Notes under the pieces: model-generated
The model's database searches: none
Told to the model about the DNA's origin: nothing
The model's input: only the letters and a program-made list of their open reading frames with translations
Assembly: GCA_001792895.1 (NCBI GenBank)
Contig: MARA01000028.1
Span: 62,001-126,000, forward strand
DNA: 64,000 nt
DNA from: Lentinus brumalis
Taxonomy: Eukaryota > Basidiomycota > Agaricomycetes > Polyporales > Polyporaceae
Reading direction: 5' to 3'
In this document: in pieces, positions 57,501 through 64,000 of the stretch
How the letters are laid out: each line of letters begins with the position of its first letter
Position numbering within the stretch: the stretch's first letter is position 1
Position numbers and translations under genes: made by a program

Positions 57501-60206
57501 TGGACGTGTCCGAGGACCGGCTCTTCTTGTCCGATCCGCGCCCAACGCTCGGAGGCGGAGACAAGTACACGTTCCCGCCCAGCCTCGGGCCGCTCGATAT
57601 TGTGACGGGCGATCCATCTCCAATGGCAATACCACCAGCGAGACCCAAGCCAAAGCCCAAGCCTGGACGACCATCCCGCGCACGACGCAATGCTTCGGCA
57701 AACTCCTCGTCCAAGTCGGTCATGGAGCTCGTCCGGCGCAACGAACTACTGCGACTGGGCGCAATGACACGTGGATCACCCGGGTAGAGATAGCCTTGCG
57801 AGGAGACGGCCGCATCGTCGGTCGCGCGAGTGTGATGGGCAGATGCGAGAGATTGCCGACGAGAGAGGCTGCTGGAGCCGGACAGAGACTGGATGTCGGA
57901 CATGTCGTCCAGCGGAGGAACGTAGATAGTCGACCTCGAACCAGTACCAGACTGGGACGTCGCCGTGCTCGTGATGGATTGAATGGTCCGAATCGATCCC
58001 GTCGGTGAGCCGCTAGTCGAGCGGTCAGGAATAGTGATCGCGCGGTCAAGGACCTCCCTGCGAACAAATCAGCGAACAAATACGATCCCGTCGGGAGTTG
58101 CACGTACCAAATCGCGCTGACCCATCGGACTCGCTCTCTGGGACTCTCAGCACCCAGTCTCTCGATCCCATCGCTGTACAACAGCTGGAACGGACACAAC
58201 GTCTCCATCAAAGACATGTCTCCCAACTCGCCGGTTGTGCCCCACTGCCCCACCTGCTCATCCTCTCGCACACTCTGTTCGATCGCAGCAATAGTGCCCA
58301 CGTCATCTTGTGCACTGGGATGCGACGGCGACTGTACAGAGCGCACTTCGATGCAGTTGAGCAGATCCAGTGTCACGATGCCCCTGCCGCCGCCCGGGGC
58401 GATCCAGGACAAGAGCAGCATATGTGGATAGAGGAGGGCCTGACATCGTTGCCAACGGTATGGAGGCGTTGCATGAACATTGAGATACCAGAGCAAGCCT
58501 ATCCTCAGTGGCTGTAACAAGGCAGGAGGTTAGAAATGCTCTCACTTTCATCGTGGCGGCGAAGGGAGGAGATTAGATTAGATTTCCAGAAAAGGGAACT
58601 CACTTCCTGCGCGCCACCGGCGCCGGCGAACTGGCCCAACTCGGCGATGTCGAACGTCGGGAGCACTCCGCTCGTACTTAACGCGTCTCCGCTGCTTGCG
58701 TCGGCGACGCTCTGCGCTCCCGTCGATGTCGACCTTCCAATCTCATCGACCTCGCGGTCTCTAGGACGCGCGCCGCCGCGAGAAGCGCGTCGGCGCACGC
58801 TGAATAGGCCATCTCCCTGGGACGGGGAAGGCGAGGTCGTGTTCGAACGTACGGACTTGCTAAGGGATGGAGTACGCTCCTTCCATGCGGCAACGATGTT
58901 CCGCACCGACGTAAGCGGGGACCGCGGAGACGTCTGGGGGCGACGCAGCGACGAAGCAGTAGGGGTTGCAGTCGTCGTGAAGCCGGTGAAAGTATTACTG
59001 TACGTGCCCGACGTCGAGGTGCCGGGGCCGGTATACGTGCTGGGACCGCTGCGCGACTGAGTGAACGTCTCAGTGCTCGTAGGGACGAAGCGAGAATCGG
59101 AGGATAGAGTTGTCCCTCGCGCAGGTGGAGACATAAATGAGGACATCGTCGTGACAGGATCGGAAGCCGACAGGGACGAGCCTGTCCTGCTCTTCGTCGG
59201 TGAAGAGGGGCGGGAACTATAGCCATAGGTGGACGACCCATAGCCAGTCATTGTACCATACCCGTAACTGGTCGTGTGCCCGAAGGTGGACATCGAGGGG
59301 CTCATCGTCGTAGTGTAAGGACTAGTCGAACGTGGTCCTGGAGACCGGGGAGCTGGAGAGCGCGGGCCCATGGGCGCTGACAGAGTGCGAGCATGGCCGA
59401 ACAGCCGTGGAGATTCTCTGCCTGGGGTCGTCTGCTTCTCCTCGAAGAAGGCGATGAGCTCGCCAGCTCGGCGCCCGGGGACGTTCAAGACACGGCCAGT
59501 CGCAAGCGCACCACTGGGGTCGGTAGCAGCACGAGAGTGAAACACCGGCGAAGGTCTGTCTTCAAGATTGGCGGAGGCTCTGTTGCCAGAGTTGTTGGAG
59601 TGATGAGTATTCGGCCTGCTGCCGCTGCCCGACTGGGCGAACGAGTTCGGTCGCGACGCGTTCTCGGTGTGCTCCGAGATCGTGCTGAGAACCCTTCGCT
59701 CGCGATCCAGGATGGCGTCCGTCATAGTGCGATAGCCCTCGGAGACGTAGCTCGACGGCGTGACGGATGTGGCGGCGCTGTACTGGCCTATGAAGGATGT
59801 CGACGTACCAACCGACGAAGACCCGCGCGACCACTCCGTCAGCGCGTCCTCCGTGTTGTCGATCTCATCTTCAACAAGGCTGAGAGCAGCCTCTACCTCG
59901 CGCACGTCATCCAGGGAGTTTTCGTCTGTGTAAGTTTCGGAATCGGAGTCTGGAGAAGGGGACACAACGATCCTCCGCATTTGACGAGGGAGGACAGCTC
60001 GCTCCCTGTGTTAGAACCAATTGGTGTCGCTGCCGGGGTTTCGTTAGACATTGGGGGCAGTGAGAACACGTCAACATACCTGAGCGTTCGGAATAAGTGT
60101 ATCTTGAGGACGAGTACGGTGTTTGGGTCGGGGAGAGCGTGGAGAAGGTGGCCGTCCCAAAGAGAGGAGACCTCGGTTCCCCGCTGGAGGAGGAATAGCT
60201 TGTCAT
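48504..60206 (-). CDS. Giant PH-domain, disordered and coiled-coil protein (basidiomycete-type hypothetical)
   Basis: One gene of about 11.7 kb and over 3,000 residues; function not known. Exon 1 starts MTSYSSSSGEPRSPLFG (60206). Exon 2 is Ser/Thr/Pro-rich. A PH-like domain is split over two exons: PLRIGLLWYLNVHATPPYRW and LLYPHMLLLSWIAPGGGRG at about 58.4-58.5 kb, then FQLLYSDGIERLG and RWVSAIWEVLDRA after splicing at about 58.1 kb. Next come long Ser/Pro-rich tracts (58.0-55.2 kb), helical coiled-coil stretches (VNRLLQYLNDVNDARGAES; LEQQSEIINYLRGLNQWLER), Pro-rich and Arg-Ser/Asp repeats (53.1-51.4 kb), and a strong Glu/Arg coiled coil at 49.4-50.4 kb. The last exon ends SPRDSLHR at 48504. 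Three frame breaks (about 51598, 51981 and 55873) each sit at a G run and need one added G. A membrane-associated scaffold role is inference from the PH domain. Confidence 0.7.
51380..51760 (-). repeat. In-gene tandem repeat encoding RSRSPRHYDDHD units
   Basis: About eight units of 42-48 bases within the giant gene, encoding variants of D-R-x-R-P-R-S-R-S-P-R-H-Y-D-D-H. Most units carry a 6-G or a 4-G run on the plus strand, both of which keep the frame. The unit at 51596-51600 has five G and breaks it. Confidence 0.8.
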
Positions 60207-61361
60207 CGCAGGCAGTCAGTTCAGAACATGTCAGGTCGGCGAAGTGTCGAGGGAGAGGCGAATGTCGTCGTCGAAGTTCCAGAGAACTTTGGGTATAGAC
60301 TGAGACAAAGCAAGGATCTTGAGGACGACCGACAACAATGGAGGACGGAGAAGTGCCCGCAGAAGCGGCGCGCGGGGTATCAGGCCTCAGGCGCTGTGAT
60401 TGGGATGTTCAAGTCGGCGTTCAACAACGTCTTTAGGGCAGGCCTGCACGCGGTCGCGTAGCAGCATGTGACCGCGCCTCAGCAGGCGCCACTTGCCAGT
60501 GCCACTTCTAACTTCTAAGGACACGAGCTTGGACGTTCGCAAATCATCTCAGGACCTCAGCACTTGCAAGGGCTCCCTTCTATGCAGACATACCTGAATG
60601 TATGCGCGAGACAAGCCGTCCTTCTGACCTGTGCAAGTCGCTGAGCCTCAAGTTGACGACTCCGCATGATGCCGCGTGGCGTACACGTTCAAGACGCGGT
60701 ACGTAAACTGGCCGACTGCTCAACGCAGGTTACAAATTTTCTGAGCTAGACAACGCCATGAGGTACGCACCGCGAGGCCGCTGGTCATGCATGGGAGGAG
60801 CACTTTCGCTGGGCATCGTCCGTCGCAGCTGCAGCGCGGGTTCAAAGAGGGCTGGCAGTTGGGAGTTGGGAGAGAGATGCTTTCCTTCGTAGCGGGCCTT
60901 TATATATGTCTTTCTCGGTGCAGGGACGCTTCGACGTTCGTTCATGTCAGTCCATGTCGCGCAAGGACGCGTGACGTCACCTTATGGCGATAGCCGAGAG
61001 ACGCCGATCTTGAGCAGACTTAACCATTTCAATCCGACACCACCCTGGCAAACACTCAGCGCTCAGCGGAATGCTAGTGATGTATTGCGACAGTATCATT
61101 ACAATTGATGAAGTCACTGCTATAGCGTATACGTGCTCGATTCTACTCGTTTGCTGACTACTTAGTCCGTACACAGGGCTCAGGATACACCTATGCAATG
61201 AGAAGGAGGAAGATGTGCGTGAAGCATGAAGCGAGAGCCGTGGAGCGTGGTCAATCGTGGTAAGGGGCGTGGAGATGTATGTGAGATCTATTGTCTAGTA
61301 GATGGCGGAGATATTATGGCATTACGAGCATACGTGAATAGGGAGAGGCACAACGACGGGA
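60207..61361. other. Intergenic region with a minus-strand TATA box and a tiny frame
   Basis: Contains the 5' region of the giant gene and the 3' flank of the PDR gene. On the minus strand a TATATAAA (about 60899-60906) is followed 85 bases later by an ATG (60816) opening 28 codons, MPSESAPPMHDQRPRG and onward, with a GTGCGT donor-like site inside. This may be an untranslated or first exon of the giant gene or a separate small transcript; it does not end in a CaaX box. Confidence 0.35.
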
Positions 61362-64000
61362 TCACGAGCGGCGGAACAAGCTGCCCTTCTTGATGCGGAA
61401 GATGTACGTGAACATGTAGATGCAGAAGATCTGTGGGTCGAGCGCGTTAGCCTTTGGATGTTGCCACGTGCAAAAGAAGAGAGGCTCACGTTAAAGCAAA
61501 TGAACGCAGCGAAGATACCAATATTCCGCCAATGGTGCGAGTAGAAGATGTTGAAGCTCGTCTGGAGGAACGCGTCCGTCGTGCTGAACGAGCAGTACCG
61601 GCAGTCGCTCGTCGCGTTCGGGTTCGTGATGTACCCGCCGGCAGCAGAGATGTACGGACCCATGTAGGCCGAGCACGACTGGCCCGATGGCGGCTGAATC
61701 GTGACGAGCTCGACGTCGGAACACTGGATGGGCATCCGCCCGAGTGCCTGGCCGAGGAGCGCCTCGATGAGGTAGGTGTACGGCGACAGACGGTACATCC
61801 ACCGCCACCACCCGAGCTGGCTGAACGGCTGCAAGACACCATTGCTGTACGAAAACATTTAGTTAGTATCGCCGTAGTGATAAAATGGGAAGGAAGGCAC
61901 GTACAAGGTGAGCACGAAGGAGAAGAGGAAGCTGAACAACAGCGCGGCGATCTCAGCGTTCGGCGACATCGCAGCGACGGCCTGGCCAATGGTCGTGTAG
62001 TACAGGGGGAACCAGAAGCCGAGGATGAAGTAGGTGAATCCCGCGCGCGACGAGGGGAAGCCGACGGTCCAGTACCAGCAGAGGAAGTACAGGGAAGAAC
62101 CGAGGATGTTCCACGGAAGCTCGATGAGGATCTGCGACGTAACCAACGCAGTCCAGCTGTACATCCGGCTGTGGCGCTCGCGTACTTCGTAGATTTTGCG
62201 CATCTCGATGAACGGCACCTGGAGCTGGTTCGAGAGCGGTACACTGATGATCATGGACATGAAGATGGCCTGAGATACGCGCGTTAGCCTTCGTGCACTC
62301 TCTCGTCAACTACTTGGTGGACTTACGAAGAGGTGGTTCTGAGTGCCCTGGATGGTCGTCTTCGCCTTGAAGAACGTGAACCCGATGAGCAGACCCGATG
62401 CCGCATTGAGCGCAATCTTCGCGATGAGGTACGTCGGGTCGCGCCAATGAGCCTGAGCGTCGCGCCTGAACAAGAGACCCAGCTGGTACATCCACGACGT
62501 CGGGTACTCGCTCTGAAGACGTGCTGCCACGGGCGGCTTGCTCCGACCCTCCGAGTGAATACGCTCGAGGTCCTCCTGGAGACGAGCCGCCTCGGGTGAC
62601 TTCTTCCATGCTTGGGCCCAGTCGACATCGGTGGTAGCAGTCGCACCAGCTCCGATGGCTTCGAGAATGTACTCCGCCCTGGTGAATAGCAGCATTTAGT
62701 ATTCCAAAGCACAAGCGGTGGAGTAGGGGATAACGTACGGGTTCTCAGCGTCATCGCAGTGCCTCGCACCATTCCGCTCGAAGTAGTCGATCATGATGGT
62801 CGAGCGCGGGCCAATATCGCCGAAGTAAACCGTCTGCCCGCCCTTCTTGAGGAGCAGAAGCCTGTCGAACACCTGGAACAGCTCCGCCGAAGGCTGGTGG
62901 ATCGTGCAGACGATGGCCTGGCCGCTATCAGCAAGGTCGCGAAGGAAGCTCGTGATCGCCCATGCGCTCTGCGAATCGAGACCGGAGGTAGGCTCGTCAA
63001 GGAAGATGAGCGACGGCTTGGCGACGAGCTCGACGGCGATAGTGGTGCGCTTGCGGTGCTCAACTCCGAGCGAGCCGACGACTGCATCGGCGTACGCCTC
63101 GAGACCACACATCTTCAGGACCTTCTCGACGCTGTGATAAAATGGTCAATCAGTAACTGCGTATCTGCAGACAGAGGAGCAACGTACTAAGCCTTCTTCT
63201 CCTCCAGAGGAACCTCCTTCGGCTGCCGAAGGCTCGCGGAGAACAGAAGCGCCTCACGTACAGTCGCATTGGGCTGGTGAGTATCCATCTGCTGGCAGTA
63301 GCCGCTGCAACACAAGATCGTCAGGAAGACGTCCGATGCCGAAAGTTGGGAAGCACCTACGTGTGAGCCTGGAAATCGTCCGGAAGCGGGTGACCGTTCA
63401 TCAACCGATCGCCGGTGACGACACCAACATTGGTGCGATCGGCGAGCACGTTGAGCAGCGTCGTCTTACCAGCCCCAGACTCGCCCATGAGCGCGGTGAG
63501 CTTCCCGGGCGGTACATAGCCAGAGACGTCTTCGAGGAGCTGGCGAGTCTCGCCCTTGCCGACGGGCACGATATAGTTGAGATGGTGGAACGAGAAGGTG
63601 TCGTGAACCTCGGGCGCAACTTCCTTCATCTCCTTCACGTCAAATCCACGGTCGCCGTTAGTGGTGGGAGCAACCGAGTTCGGGCCTGAGTTCCCCTTCT
63701 CTTCGTCGGCGGCGGTCTCCTGCTCAGCAGCTTTGATGACAGCCGACTTGGAGCCGCGCTTGAAGAGCATGATGCTGCTCTCTCCCGCGAGGCTCTGATT
63801 GATCTCCGTGAGAACGAGCAGGATGCTGATAAAGCCGACACCGAACGCGCAGAGCACGCCGAAATTCTGGAAGGACAAAGTTAGAAGAAGACTCAGACGA
63901 GGGAAAGAATGGGTACACACCCGCCAGAGGTGGCTGTAAGTGTAGTTGTACGACAGGAGGACGTAGTTGTTACCGTTGACGGTGCTGGATCCCGGGACCG
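61362..64000 (-). CDS. PDR-type ABCG transporter, C-terminal half (5' end beyond the window)
   Basis: Plasma-membrane pump of the pleiotropic drug resistance family, exporting hydrophobic toxicants or lipids. The window holds the end of membrane domain 1 ([20 protein letters not shown]), then nucleotide-binding domain 2 with Walker [20 protein letters not shown] (about 63470). After introns come [20 protein letters not shown], a signature [20 protein letters not shown] and Walker [13 protein letters not shown] (about 62990). Membrane domain 2 follows ([59 protein letters not shown], then a Cys-containing loop with QPPSGQSC and CRYCSF). The last exon reads [20 protein letters not shown] and stops at 61362. 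At least eight introns. The order is that of the second half of a full-size PDR protein of about 1,450 residues. Confidence 0.9.

Noticed and set aside
59393..60298. 301-codon plus-strand frame
   Set aside because: It is antisense to the Ser-rich exon of the giant gene, with no motif and a composition typical of a shadow.

Overview
The window looks like nuclear DNA of a mushroom-forming basidiomycete (Agaricomycetes, possibly a polypore-type wood-decay fungus; the order is inferred from general gene character, not measured). Genes lie on both strands and are split by many introns of about 50-70 bases with GT..AG ends. The gene families are typically fungal: a myosin-motor chitin synthase, an F-box/LRR-like protein, a membrane-anchored multicopper oxidase, a CaaX mating-pheromone precursor, a Ste6-like ABC exporter, SURF6, PTPA and a PDR-type ABCG pump.

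Layout. 1-9.9 kb is gene-poor, repeat-rich sequence: microsatellites, 21-bp minisatellites, a tRNA-derived SINE-like head, hairpins, and scraps of coding potential that I cannot assign. 10.06-10.71 kb holds a Lys-rich conserved-looking hypothetical gene (+). 11.25-17.4 kb is a class V/VII-type chitin synthase with an N-terminal myosin motor (-). 18.5-20.3 kb is an N2227/carnosine N-methyltransferase family gene (-). 21.0-22.3 kb is a zinc-type alcohol dehydrogenase/enoyl reductase-like gene (+). 22.9-24.6 kb is an F-box gene (+). 25.8-26.0 kb is a tiny pheromone-precursor gene (+) ending in the CaaX box CVIA. 27.6-30.1 kb is a multicopper oxidase with an N-terminal membrane anchor (+). 31.4-36.1 kb is a full-length ABCB transporter resembling the a-factor exporter Ste6 (+). 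36.6-38.2 kb is SURF6 (-), divergent from the PP2A activator PTPA at 38.5-40.0 kb (+). 40.3-43.8 kb holds three relatives of one fungal kinase-like family, two of them decayed. 44.5-45.2 kb is a PAP2 phosphatase (-), divergent from a CDF zinc transporter at 45.6-48.1 kb (+). 48.5-60.2 kb is one giant gene (-) for a PH-domain, disordered and coiled-coil protein. 61.4 kb to the window end is the C-terminal half of a PDR-type ABCG transporter (-).

How it fits together. The most notable block is 25.7-36.1 kb. It combines a lipopeptide pheromone precursor with its own TATA box and a transporter of the family that exports farnesylated pheromones, with a membrane-anchored oxidase between them. No STE3-type receptor is visible in the window, so this may be an orphan pheromone rather than a complete B mating-type locus. 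The chitin synthase, PTPA, SURF6, CDF and PDR genes look like ordinary housekeeping or cell-wall genes.

A technical pattern affects several models. Six coding frames break at, or close to, short G runs on the + strand, and each would be restored by one extra G. This suggests homopolymer undercalls in the assembly rather than six independent pseudogenizations.
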